A DNA stretch of 6,679 nucleotides from HKST-UBA85 sp035654775 (GCA_035654775.1 DASRWB010000018.1:1-6679); one strand, 5' to 3'; positions 1-6,519 are shown, numbered from the stretch's first letter. The notes: a model not told the origin generated them from the sequence alone. Numbers and translations: made by a program.

Positions 1-140
1 ATGAAGGAGTTGCCAAACTGGTAGCCGAAAAAGGCCTGATTTCAGAAGAATTGCAAGCTGATTTAGATCGATTACGCGCCTCAAATATTCCGGTAGATGT
101 GATATTTGAGCAAGGTGTGAAGGTTTTAGGATTGGAATAA
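1..140 (+). CDS. C-terminal fragment of an unidentified protein (5' end outside window)
   Basis: An open frame enters from the left edge (first full codon at base 3) and ends with TAA at 138-140, giving 45 residues. The fragment begins EGVAKLVAEKGLI and ends VIFEQGVKVLGLE. It looks like an amphipathic helix rich in Glu, Leu and Arg followed by a short hydrophobic strand (PVDVIF) and a final Gly/Val/Leu stretch, as in a soluble alpha/beta protein. I do not recognise the family from this tail. An intrinsic terminator follows 27 bases after the stop, which supports this being a real gene end. The ATG at base 1 is in another frame and soon meets a stop, so it is not a start. Confidence 0.6.
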   Translation, partial: EGVAKLVAEKGLISEELQADLDRLRASNIPVDVIFEQGVKVLGLE

Positions 141-167
141 AACAGGGTTCATACAAGCAAAATCATT

Positions 168-198
168 AAAAGCCACCGGAAATAGGGTGGTTTTTTTT
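168..198 (+). terminator. Intrinsic terminator of the left-edge gene
   Basis: CCACC (173-177) pairs with GGTGG (186-190) across an 8-base loop. A run of eight T follows at once (191-198). The A run before the stem (168-171) can extend the pairing into the T run, with a G-T wobble between. It lies 27 bases after the stop codon at 138-140 and is oriented to end plus-strand transcription. The A-rich flank could also give weak activity for transcripts arriving from lysS on the other strand. Confidence 0.8.
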
Positions 199-202
199 GT
201 GA

Positions 203-286
203 GTTGTTAGTCGTTAGTCGTTAGTATTTAGTTGTTAGTCGTGAATGGTGAATCGTGAGTGGTGAATGGTGAATGGTGAATGGTGA
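203..286. repeat. Array of twelve in-phase heptamers, two sub-families
   Basis: Read from 203, the sequence divides without gaps into twelve 7-base units: GTTGTTA, GTCGTTA, GTCGTTA, GTATTTA, GTTGTTA, GTCGTGA, ATGGTGA, ATCGTGA, GTGGTGA, ATGGTGA, ATGGTGA, ATGGTGA. T at position 2, T at 5 and A at 7 are invariant, and G at 4 is kept in eleven of twelve. The first five units end in TTA and the last seven in TGA. Unit six has the body of the first type and the end of the second. Seven is not a multiple of three and the units carry stop codons, so the array is not coding. It starts just after the terminator T run; the preceding seven bases (TTTGTGA, 196-202) also fit the pattern. Short heptamer arrays between genes are, as I recall, common in Bacteroidetes and Cyanobacteria; their function is not established. 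Confidence 0.85.
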
Positions 287-494
287 ATTGGCTTTATAGT
301 GGTAAACAAATGATGTCAAATGATTATTGGTTTAAAACAGACCTTGGTAATGGACAATCTTTTTCTTGACATTTCACACTGAAAAGGTAGAAAACCAGTT
401 GGCAATAAACATCCTATAAAAAGCACTAGCCAGTCACTTTAAAGTAAAACCTAGACTTCTTTTTTCTATCTCTACCCTTTATTAGTTTTGATAT
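287..494. other. Non-coding remainder of the convergent gap before lysS
   Basis: No open frame with a credible start, no RNA gene and no strong hairpin plus T run is visible here. A 10-base perfect palindrome, ACTTTAAAGT, lies at 436-445, and the tetramers AGTC (432-435) and GACT (454-457) around it could form a weak stem. Neither is a convincing terminator for lysS, which enters this region from the right. A TAGTTTTG string at 483-490 resembles a -7 element but has no gene downstream on its strand. Confidence 0.5.
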
Positions 495-2189
495 TTATTG
501 CACAACTTCCACAACCAGGTTTTCTCCGATTTTTTCTACTTTGGCTACTTTGTTTTTGGTGAGGTCTTTAATGGCTTTGTCCCATTTTTTGTTGCTTAAA
601 CCGGCCTGTGCTTTTAGATGGTTTAAATCCATTTTCTTTGTTTTCTTTAAAATTTGCCAAACGGCTTTGGCTTCGTCACTGATGTCTAAGGGTTTTTTCT
701 CCGGTTTCATTTGGGGGAAAAAGAGCACTTCCTGGATAGAAGGGTTGTTGGTTAAAAACATAATGAGGCGGTCCATACCGATTCCCATTCCTGCGGTTGG
801 CGGCATGCCGTATTCGAGGGCTCTTAAAAAATCGTGGTCGATGGTGCCTGTGGCTTCGTCATCGCCTTTTTTAGCCAGTTCTTTTTGGTGTTCAAAGCGC
901 TCACGCTGGTCGATAGGGTCGTTAAGTTCGCTGTAGGCATTGGCTACTTCTTTTCCGCAGACCATAAGTTCAAAACGCTCGGTGAGTTCGGGGTTGTTGC
1001 GGTGTTCTTTGCACAGCGGGCTCATTTCTTTGGGGTAGTCGGTAATAAAGGTAGGCTGAATGAAATGGCTTTCGCATTTTTCGCCAAAGATTTCATCAAT
1101 CAGTTTGCCTTTCCCCATGGTGTCATCTACTTCAACATCCAAGGCAATGGCTGCTTTTCGGATTTCCTCTTCGGTTTTTCCGGTAATGTCAAAGCCGGTA
1201 AATTCTTTGATGGCGTCGGTCATGGTGATTCGTTTGTACGGGGCTTTAAAGTCTATTTCGTGTTTTCCAAAGGTGACTTTTGTGGTTCCGTTTACTTCCA
1301 TGGCGCAGTATTCCAGGAGTTTTTCGCAAAAGTCCATCATCCAGTGGTAGTCTTTGTAAGCCACATAGATTTCCATGGCGGTGAACTCCGGGTTATGGGT
1401 GCGGTCCATACCTTCGTTTCTGAAGTTTTTTGAAAATTCGTAAACGCCGTCAAACCCGCCGACAATAAGTCTTTTCAGGTACAGTTCGTTAGCAATACGC
1501 ATGTAAAGCGGAATGTCCAGGGTGTTGTGGTGGGTAACAAAAGGTCGGGCTGCTGCTCCGCCGGGAATGGGTTGCAATACCGGAGTTTCGACTTCAAAAT
1601 ATCCGGCCCGATTAAAAAAGGCACGCATGGCATTAAAGAGTTTGGTGCGTTTTATAAACACTTCTTTTACATGCGGATTTACCACTAAATCGGCGTAACG
1701 CTGTCTGTAGCGTTGTTCGGGGTCGTCAAATTTGTCGTGGATATTTCCCTCGGCATCTACTTTAGGAAGCGGTAAGGGTTTTAGGGCTTTGCTCAGCAGG
1801 GTAAAGTCATTAACCAGTACGGTTTTTTCGCCTACTTTGGTAGTAAAGAGTTTGCCTTCTATGCCGATAAAGTCTCCGATGTCCAGCAGTTTTTTATATA
1901 CGGTATTGTATTTGGTTTTGTCTTCAGTAGGGCAAATTTCATCACGGTTAAAATACACTTGAATCCGGCCTTCGCTATCCTGTAGTTCGGCAAAGCTTGC
2001 GTTGCCTTGAATGCGGCGCGACATCAATCGGCCGGCTATACTTACGGTTTTGCCTTCCTTAAAGGAATCTTTTAGTTGTTTTGAGGTATGGGTTATCGGA
2101 AAAACATCAGCGGGATAAGGATTTATGCCCAATTCGCGTAGTTTGTCGAGTTTGTCTCTTCGAACGACTTCTTGCTCTGAAAGTTGCAT
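495..2189 (-). CDS. lysS: Lysyl-tRNA synthetase, class II
   Basis: This gene encodes the cytosolic enzyme that charges tRNA-Lys with lysine using ATP. The 564-residue protein has an N-terminal helical lead (1-45) and an OB-fold anticodon-binding domain (about 48-135, containing VSIAGRLMSRR). A class II catalytic core follows: a motif 1 region and GGAAARPF near 210-217, motif 2 FRNEGMDRTHNPEFT at 256-270 with the ATP-binding Arg257 and Glu259, and motif 3 GMGIGMDRL at 467-475 with Arg474. The core ends near residue 495. A lysine-rich tail of about 65 residues (500-564) follows, absent from the roughly 505-residue E. coli enzyme; to my knowledge such tails occur in Bacteroidetes LysRS. The ATG at 2187-2189 begins MQLSEQEVVRRDKLDKLREL, the usual family start. 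It is preceded by a good -7 element and no Shine-Dalgarno sequence. It is divergent from yqaE and convergent with the left-edge gene, so it is probably monocistronic. The core is intact, with no frameshift. Confidence 0.97.
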   Translation of the reverse strand: MQLSEQEVVRRDKLDKLRELGINPYPADVFPITHTSKQLKDSFKEGKTVSIAGRLMSRRIQGNASFAELQDSEGRIQVYFNRDEICPTEDKTKYNTVYKKLLDIGDFIGIEGKLFTTKVGEKTVLVNDFTLLSKALKPLPLPKVDAEGNIHDKFDDPEQRYRQRYADLVVNPHVKEVFIKRTKLFNAMRAFFNRAGYFEVETPVLQPIPGGAAARPFVTHHNTLDIPLYMRIANELYLKRLIVGGFDGVYEFSKNFRNEGMDRTHNPEFTAMEIYVAYKDYHWMMDFCEKLLEYCAMEVNGTTKVTFGKHEIDFKAPYKRITMTDAIKEFTGFDITGKTEEEIRKAAIALDVEVDDTMGKGKLIDEIFGEKCESHFIQPTFITDYPKEMSPLCKEHRNNPELTERFELMVCGKEVANAYSELNDPIDQRERFEHQKELAKKGDDEATGTIDHDFLRALEYGMPPTAGMGIGMDRLIMFLTNNPSIQEVLFFPQMKPEKKPLDISDEAKAVWQILKKTKKMDLNHLKAQAGLSNKKWDKAIKDLTKNKVAKVEKIGENLVVEVVQ

Positions 2190-2208
2190 GCTTGTAAATT
2201 TTGAATTG

Positions 2209-2241
2209 CAAAATTACATTTTTTAGTAAGAAAACCTGCAA
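2209..2241 (-). promoter_or_regulatory. Putative lysS promoter (Bacteroidetes -33/-7 type)
   Basis: On the minus strand TAATTTTG (2209-2216 on the plus strand) matches the Bacteroidetes -7 consensus TAnnTTTG exactly. A TTG at 2239-2241 lies 22 bases upstream, within the 17-23 spacing known for the -33 element. The -7 box ends 19 bases before the lysS ATG, so transcription would start roughly 12-15 bases before the start codon, giving a very short leader. Inferred from consensus only. Confidence 0.55.
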
Positions 2242-2318
2242 GTTGTTAAAGATAAGTTGGCGCAGCAAAATCCTGTACTTTTTGGTGGCCCATAAAACCT
2301 CTTTTGAAAGATGATTTT

Positions 2319-2348
2319 TTGTGTTAAAAAAATAAATTCCTAACTTAA
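2319..2348 (+). promoter_or_regulatory. Putative promoter for the YqaE-family gene
   Basis: A TTG at 2319-2321, inside a T run, is followed after exactly 19 bases by TAACTTAA (2341-2348). The latter keeps TAnnTT of the Bacteroidetes -7 consensus but lacks its final TG. A start near 2353 would leave a leader of about 55 bases, ending in an A-rich stretch just before the ATG, as is common in Flavobacteriia genes without a Shine-Dalgarno sequence. It is the best candidate in the divergent gap between lysS and yqaE, but a partial match. Confidence 0.35.
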
Positions 2349-2408
2349 CAGGTGTAACATCTTTAAAAAAAGAGCTACTTACAGGTATACCTTCAAAAAA
2401 AAACAACT

Positions 2409-2567
2409 ATGAGTTTTTGGCGTGTTCTGCTTTCCATAATTTGTCCGCCTTTGGCCGTTATAGACCGAGGTTGTGGTTCTATATTAATTGTCTTTTTATT
2501 GTGGCTTTGCGGCTGGGTTCCGGGCGTAATTGCCGCGCTGGTAATTTTAAACAATCCTAAAGCGTAA
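2409..2567 (+). CDS. YqaE/Pmp3 family small membrane protein
   Basis: This 52-residue protein is hydrophobic almost throughout. The first membrane segment runs from about residue 4 to 19 and includes the family signature PPLAVID at 13-19. A short polar turn RGCGS (20-24) follows. The second segment (about 25-47) carries the second signature GWVPGVIAALVI at 35-46, and the protein ends NNPKA. This is the full length and layout of the Pmp3/YqaE (UPF0057) family, inner-membrane proteolipids linked in other organisms to membrane potential, salt and cold stress; the molecular role is not known. Three cysteines (12, 22, 34) are present, the second in the turn. The ATG follows a run of nine A and there is no Shine-Dalgarno sequence, as usual for the phylum. 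It stands 28 bases before lipB on the same strand, so the two may be co-transcribed, and it is divergent from lysS. Confidence 0.9.
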   Translation: MSFWRVLLSIICPPLAVIDRGCGSILIVFLLWLCGWVPGVIAALVILNNPKA

Positions 2568-2581
2568 CCGTTTATTTTATG

Positions 2582-2589
2582 TATTTTTG
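2582..2589 (+). promoter_or_regulatory. -7 element directly before lipB
   Basis: TATTTTTG is an exact match to the Bacteroidetes -7 consensus TAnnTTTG and ends only six bases before the lipB ATG at 2596. No TTG is seen 17-23 bases upstream, where the end of yqaE lies, so the -33 part is weak or absent. If used, transcription would begin at or next to the A of the start codon, producing a leaderless or nearly leaderless lipB mRNA. The alternative is read-through from yqaE. Confidence 0.4.
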
Positions 2590-2595
2590 CTGCTT

Positions 2596-3300
2596 ATGAA
2601 TAAGGCAGTACACGTTGAGGATTTAGGTTTAAAAGCTTACAAAGAAACCTGGGATTATCAGGAAGCACTTTTTAAACATACGCTAGATATCAAGATAAAA
2701 AACAGGCGAGAAGGCACAACGGAGCCCACGTCAAACTATTTTTTGTTTGTAGAGCATCCGCATGTTTACACGTTAGGAAAAAGCGGTGACCTATCCAACC
2801 TGTTGCTCAGTGAGTCTCAGCTGAAAGAAAAAGGCGCCGAGTTTTATAAGATTAATCGTGGCGGTGATATTACCTATCACGGTCCGGGGCAAGTGGTGGG
2901 TTATCCCATACTAGATTTGGATAATTTTTTCACCGACATTCACAAATACTTGCGCTTGCTGGAAGAGACGATTATCCTAACGCTGGCCGAATACGGACTT
3001 CAGGCGACCCGAAGTGAAGGCGAAACCGGCGTGTGGCTGGATACCGGCACACCCTTTGCCCGAAAAATTTGCGCCATGGGCGTTCGCGCCAGCCGATGGG
3101 TGACCATGCATGGTTTTGCTTTAAACGTGAATGCCGATTTAGGGTATTTTGATCATATTATTCCGTGTGGTATCCGGGGAAAAGCGGTAACCTCATTGAA
3201 TGTAGAGCTTGGCGTGCAGGAAGTGCCTGTTGCAGAAGTAAAACAAAAGCTACTGAAGCATTTTGCAGCACTTTTCCAAGCCACACTTCTTACGACTTAA
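2596..3300 (+). CDS. lipB: Octanoyl-[acyl-carrier-protein]:protein N-octanoyltransferase (lipoate biosynthesis)
   Basis: LipB moves the octanoyl group from octanoyl-ACP to the lipoyl-domain lysine of 2-oxoacid dehydrogenases and the glycine cleavage H protein in the cytosol; LipA then inserts sulfur. From the ATG at 2596 the protein has 234 residues, normal for the family. It shows the substrate-binding motif RGGDITYHGPGQ at 88-99, the catalytic lysine in ARKICAMG (Lys157), and the acyl-accepting cysteine in IIPCGI (Cys191) followed by GKAVTSLN. A His in MHGFALNVN (172) also fits the family. An in-frame TTG at 2587 would add three residues, but it overlaps the exact -7 box and is unlikely to be the start. 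LipA is not in the window. The gene follows yqaE by 28 bases and converges on the lipoprotein gene across 42 bases. Confidence 0.96.
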   Translation: MNKAVHVEDLGLKAYKETWDYQEALFKHTLDIKIKNRREGTTEPTSNYFLFVEHPHVYTLGKSGDLSNLLLSESQLKEKGAEFYKINRGGDITYHGPGQVVGYPILDLDNFFTDIHKYLRLLEETIILTLAEYGLQATRSEGETGVWLDTGTPFARKICAMGVRASRWVTMHGFALNVNADLGYFDHIIPCGIRGKAVTSLNVELGVQEVPVAEVKQKLLKHFAALFQATLLTT

Positions 3301-3305
3301 AAGCG

Positions 3306-3327
3306 TTCAAGCAAGCTTGCTTTTGAA
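3306..3327. terminator. Palindrome between convergent genes, possible two-way terminator
   Basis: AAGCAAGCTTGCTT (3309-3322) is a perfect 14-base palindrome. With one two-base bulge the pairing extends to TTCAA and TTGAA on the outside (3306-3327). It lies just after the lipB stop, in the 42-base gap between lipB and the lipoprotein gene, which is where a shared terminator would be expected. The T run after the stem is short (TTTT, then GAATTT), so as an intrinsic terminator it is moderate at best. Confidence 0.45.
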
Positions 3328-3342
3328 TTTAAAGAATTTGCA

Positions 3343-5775
3343 TTAATTGATTTCGTAGAGCAATACTTCGTTGTTGGTGCTTTTGGTAACAAATTCCAGC
3401 GCTTTGTCTTTGTCGGCGTTAAGCATGTCTATTTTTGAGTTTCCGTACACCGGAAAGTTAGGAATAGGTTTAGCCTGACTGTCAAAGAGGTACACTTTAT
3501 GTGTTTGGAGGTCTGTAACGGTGACGTAAATCTTATCGTTGATATAGAAAATTTCAGGAGCTGTATAGATGCCAAAATCCAGTTCCACGGTTTTATCTTT
3601 AATGCGCAACAGGTTATCGGTTAGTGTCACCAGGGTTTTGGCGGTTGCCACCATGCGGTGTTGTTCGTTTAGGTTGTGTTTTTGGGTGGTTACATTGCCC
3701 TGACTGTCTACCGCAATTAAATCGCCTTCTAGGCTTGTGGTTGTAAACTTGTTGTTGTGGATATAAACGGGTTGTGACGTGTAGTTAAATTGCTTTTTAG
3801 GTTGCACTCGGGTATAGCCTCGTCTGTCCAGAATAAAGAGTTTTTCTTTGGTTTTAAGTACAATGTAGTCTTTGGTTCCAATTTTAAAATGTTGTGGTTG
3901 TGTTGTGATTTCAGTACCTGCTGATGCGAAGTTAAATCCCGGTACTATTTTCCCTTTCAGGTTGTAGAGTAAGACCTTGCTTCCCTGGGTAATCATCAAT
4001 CGGTAGTTTCGGTTGTTGTCGTAATCAAAAACAGCCAGCGGTTGGGTAATGGTCTCTTTAAATGTTAAGGGGAAAGGCGCAACTTCTTTGCCGTTTCGGT
4101 CCAAAACATATACCTTGTTAGTCGTGGCAAAAGCCAGCTGCAGTCTTCCGTTTTTGTACATGTCTACCTGGGAAACATTTCCTATAATTGCACCGTCCAA
4201 TTTCTTTTTCCAGAAAATTTCACCTTCGTTAGAAATAAGGTACAAGTTGTTTTCTATATCCTGAACCACGATGTCTTGCTCACGGTTTAAGTGGTTGGTA
4301 ACAAAATGTGGCGTGTTGAGTAAATCGGCGTCGAGTTTTATATTAAAATCTTCGGTAACAGCATAGGTGTTGAATTTGGCTTTCGATTTTTTAAGCGCCA
4401 CCGAGAGATGTGCAAAATTCGTGTCGTAAGTACATTGAAACGCTGTGCTTTTATAGCTATTCAGTGCTAAGGGTTTTTCGGTGTCAATCAGCTGGTTGAG
4501 TTTCTCATTATTTATAACATACAGCAATGAAGAGGTATTGCTTAATTGTGCTGCTATGTCCTGATAGGCATACCCGTTAGCATAGGTAGTGTTGTTTTGA
4601 TAGGCGGCAATGCAGTTTTGCAGAAAAGCGACACTGGTTGAAAACACGATAAAATCGTCAAGGATAGCATAGGTGGAAAAATTGCTTGAAGTGACAAACG
4701 GATAAAACAAATCTATAAACAGAGAAGCGTCGTCAAAGGTGTACACGGGTACATCTCTATAGGTTTCGGTCTCGGTTTGCTTTCCGCTTAAGAATTCACT
4801 TGCCGTCGTAGCATCCAAGGAATTTAAAACAAAAGCCTGATTTTCGCCGGCATAGATGATGCCAATTTCGGTAGCCGTATCAAACAGGGTTGTGTTTGTT
4901 CTAACCGAATCGGTTTCGATGGCATTGGCTTTTCTGAATTTTGTAAGGTTATCGGAAAACACTTTATATTGATTGAAGGTTAAACTCAAAAAGCCATCGG
5001 CATTTTCCGGGGTAATATTTGGTAGTTTGTTTTGTTGCGGAAGGGTGTTTTTGAACACATTGATTAGGCTCTTTGTGGAGTCGGCAGCTTTGGTAATTCC
5101 GTTGAGCAGCAGTCGGTCTTGGGAAACCTCTACGTCGAGCATGCTGAGGTGCGTAAATGTGGCCAGCGCAACCGAGTCCATTAGCTTAACATGGGGGAAA
5201 GGCTGATTTTTACTGTTTATCAAAAGCGAAAATGATGCCTGTTCGTCACTTGTTTTTAAGAGCGTATTCACTTCATTGGTTTCGGGCTTTTTGTCGAGCA
5301 GGTTTTTAAGGATGTCTTCACTAGATGACACTATAAAAATACTGTCTTTTATGGCGGTGAAGAACACCTGATTTTCGAGTTGTATTTTGTCTATTTTTTT
5401 GTCGGCATAGGTTAGGGTTTCGCGGGTGATGTTTTTACTGTTTTTAAAGGAAAGAATACTATCGTTATAGGGTGTGGCCAGCGAAAATTCCAGGCTGTCT
5501 TTAGTTTCGATTACAAGCGACAACACTACTTCATTTTCGGTGTGTATGTTTTCCAGCGGGATAAGTTTGCGTGATAGGGTATTTGCCAGTGAGGTAGAAG
5601 CTATTTTAGAAATAAAATCGTTGTTTTTCAGGTTTCGCTGAATTCCGTTAAGGTTGTTGCTTTTAAGTGTCAAGCTTGCCTTTTCGGGAATATACGTGGT
5701 ACTGTCGGCTTGTTTTGATGTTTCAGTACAGGAATAAAGTAAAATAATGCAAAGGAGCAAGCCATAATTTTTCAT
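3343..5775 (-). CDS. Large lipoprotein with C-terminal beta-propeller-like repeats, function unknown
   Basis: From the ATG at 5773-5775 the product has 810 residues. It opens with a lipoprotein signal: Met-Lys, a hydrophobic core, and the lipobox LYSC with Cys16 as the lipid site, then a polar linker. It is therefore expected to be anchored in the envelope, facing the periplasm or cell surface. Residues about 30-470 form an alpha/beta region I cannot assign; they mix short strands with segments such as NGFLSLTF-like turns and have few charged catalytic-looking motifs. Residues about 490-810 contain some seven repeats of about 40 residues, each with a strand of the form VYVLD followed by a polar turn such as RNG and a second strand (for example LYLISNEGE, VYVLDRNGK, VLLYNLKGK, LFILDRRGY, LIAVDSQGN, VYLFDSQAK). 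This resembles PQQ-like or FG-GAP-type propellers. An in-frame ATG ten codons upstream overlaps the -7 box and would spoil the signal peptide, so it is rejected. It lies 36 bases downstream of rnhB, with its own likely promoter. Confidence 0.9.
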   Translation of the reverse strand: MKNYGLLLCIILLYSCTETSKQADSTTYIPEKASLTLKSNNLNGIQRNLKNNDFISKIASTSLANTLSRKLIPLENIHTENEVVLSLVIETKDSLEFSLATPYNDSILSFKNSKNITRETLTYADKKIDKIQLENQVFFTAIKDSIFIVSSSEDILKNLLDKKPETNEVNTLLKTSDEQASFSLLINSKNQPFPHVKLMDSVALATFTHLSMLDVEVSQDRLLLNGITKAADSTKSLINVFKNTLPQQNKLPNITPENADGFLSLTFNQYKVFSDNLTKFRKANAIETDSVRTNTTLFDTATEIGIIYAGENQAFVLNSLDATTASEFLSGKQTETETYRDVPVYTFDDASLFIDLFYPFVTSSNFSTYAILDDFIVFSTSVAFLQNCIAAYQNNTTYANGYAYQDIAAQLSNTSSLLYVINNEKLNQLIDTEKPLALNSYKSTAFQCTYDTNFAHLSVALKKSKAKFNTYAVTEDFNIKLDADLLNTPHFVTNHLNREQDIVVQDIENNLYLISNEGEIFWKKKLDGAIIGNVSQVDMYKNGRLQLAFATTNKVYVLDRNGKEVAPFPLTFKETITQPLAVFDYDNNRNYRLMITQGSKVLLYNLKGKIVPGFNFASAGTEITTQPQHFKIGTKDYIVLKTKEKLFILDRRGYTRVQPKKQFNYTSQPVYIHNNKFTTTSLEGDLIAVDSQGNVTTQKHNLNEQHRMVATAKTLVTLTDNLLRIKDKTVELDFGIYTAPEIFYINDKIYVTVTDLQTHKVYLFDSQAKPIPNFPVYGNSKIDMLNADKDKALEFVTKSTNNEVLLYEIN

Positions 5776-5792
5776 AAAACGTAAGTTTTTTG

Positions 5793-5800
5793 CAAATATA
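5793..5800 (-). promoter_or_regulatory. -7 element of the lipoprotein gene
   Basis: On the minus strand TATATTTG matches the Bacteroidetes -7 consensus TAnnTTTG exactly and ends 17 bases before the ATG at 5775. No clear TTG is found at the -33 position (the best is a TTA within the end of the rnhB region), so the -33 half is weak. The box overlaps the upstream in-frame ATG at 5803-5805, which decides the start codon: a transcript made from this promoter would not contain that ATG. Confidence 0.55.
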
Positions 5801-5811
5801 CTCAAGTTAAC

Positions 5812-6411
5812 TCAGACCTCTAATTTAAGTTGTTTGGAAAGCAGTTTAAAGGAATTTCGATGGTATTTGGTGATGCCGTATTTTTCGATGGCCTCGCGGT
5901 GTTCGCGGGTAGGATAGCCTTTGTTTTGTTTCCAGTTGTACATAGGGTATTCTTCGTGAATGGTATTCATGTAAGCGTCTCTGTAGGTTTTGGCAAGTAC
6001 AGAAGCCGCAGCAATAGAAGCGTATTTGCGGTCGCCTTTAATCAGGGTTTGGTGTGGTATGTTTTTAAAAGGTTTGAATTTGTTTCCGTCTACAATAATA
6101 TATAAAGGTTCTGTGATTAAATTTTCAATGGCAAGATGCATGGCGTTAATGGATGCATTCAAAATATTCACCCGGTCAATTTCTTCGGGAGAAACATGAG
6201 CTACGGCATAGGAATACGAATGCGCTTCAATAATCGGCTTCAACAAGTTTCGTTTTTTTTCAGAAAGCAGTTTAGAGTCTGTTAACATTTCATTGGTAAA
6301 CTCTTCGGGCAAAATTACAGCGGCGGCGGTAACAGGTCCGGCGAGGCAGCCTCTACCGGCTTCATCGGTTCCGCATTCGTACTTGAGGTTGGAGTAATTA
6401 GGCTTTAACAT
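5812..6411 (-). CDS. rnhB: Ribonuclease HII
   Basis: RNase HII cuts the RNA strand of RNA-DNA hybrids and starts removal of single ribonucleotides from DNA, in the cytosol with Mg or Mn ions. The 199-residue protein has the usual length of the family. It begins with the first active-site block CGTDEAGRGCLAGPV (13-27), carrying Asp16 and Glu17 and the GRG motif that reads the RNA-DNA junction. Then come DSKLLSEKKR (45-54), YIIVDGNKF (104-112) with Asp108, and KGDRKYASIAAASVLAKTYRD (125-145) with the likely fourth metal ligand Asp127. GYPTREH (165-171) supplies the conserved tyrosine Tyr166. All expected residues are present. The ATG at 6409-6411 gives a normal N-terminus (MLKPNYSNLKYECGTDEAG). 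No good -33/-7 pair is seen upstream; the closest is TAATTTCG at 6471-6478 on the minus strand, one base off consensus. The gene is divergent from the right-edge gene. Confidence 0.97.
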   Translation of the reverse strand: MLKPNYSNLKYECGTDEAGRGCLAGPVTAAAVILPEEFTNEMLTDSKLLSEKKRNLLKPIIEAHSYSYAVAHVSPEEIDRVNILNASINAMHLAIENLITEPLYIIVDGNKFKPFKNIPHQTLIKGDRKYASIAAASVLAKTYRDAYMNTIHEEYPMYNWKQNKGYPTREHREAIEKYGITKYHRNSFKLLSKQLKLEV

Positions 6412-6519
6412 ACGCGAGTAAAAATGGAGGAGTTACCCATATGAAATTATTAAAAAGCAAAAACTTAGCTCGAAATTATGGAAATAAAAGTCATTTTAAC
6501 ATAGTTTTTGTCAGAAATC

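Noticed and set aside
203..289. The heptamer array read as a CRISPR array or as a coding repeat
   Set aside because: Units are 7 bases with no spacers, far below CRISPR repeat length. The period is not a multiple of three, and stop codons occur in the units.
432..457. AGTC/GACT stem around ACTTTAAAGT as a lysS terminator
   Set aside because: Only four base pairs with an 18-base loop, and there is no T run on the minus strand directly after it.
834..1433. A 199-codon plus-strand open frame opposite lysS, and shorter ones at 541-936, 1060-1350, 1513-1698 and 1732-1962
   Set aside because: All lie antisense within lysS, whose protein is a full and conserved match. Their translations are Phe/Ser/Val-rich in the way expected from the opposite strand and show no domain.
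2107..2406. A 99-codon minus-strand frame across the lysS start and the divergent gap
   Set aside because: It overlaps the lysS N-terminus in another frame and runs through the lysS promoter region. Its translation is low-complexity Lys/Phe/Arg with no recognisable motif.
2587..2595. TTG at 2587 as the lipB start
   Set aside because: It overlaps the exact -7 box and adds only three residues. The ATG at 2596 gives a normal LipB N-terminus.
5830..6199. Plus-strand frames opposite rnhB (5830-6105 and 5990-6199), and 4049-4264 and 4973-5206 opposite the lipoprotein gene
   Set aside because: They are shadows of well-supported minus-strand genes, with no start signals or known domains.
6437..6478. 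TAATTTCG (6471-6478) and TAATTTCA (6442-6449) on the minus strand as rnhB promoters
   Set aside because: Neither matches the -7 consensus exactly and neither has a TTG at the -33 distance. Recorded in the rnhB entry but not called.
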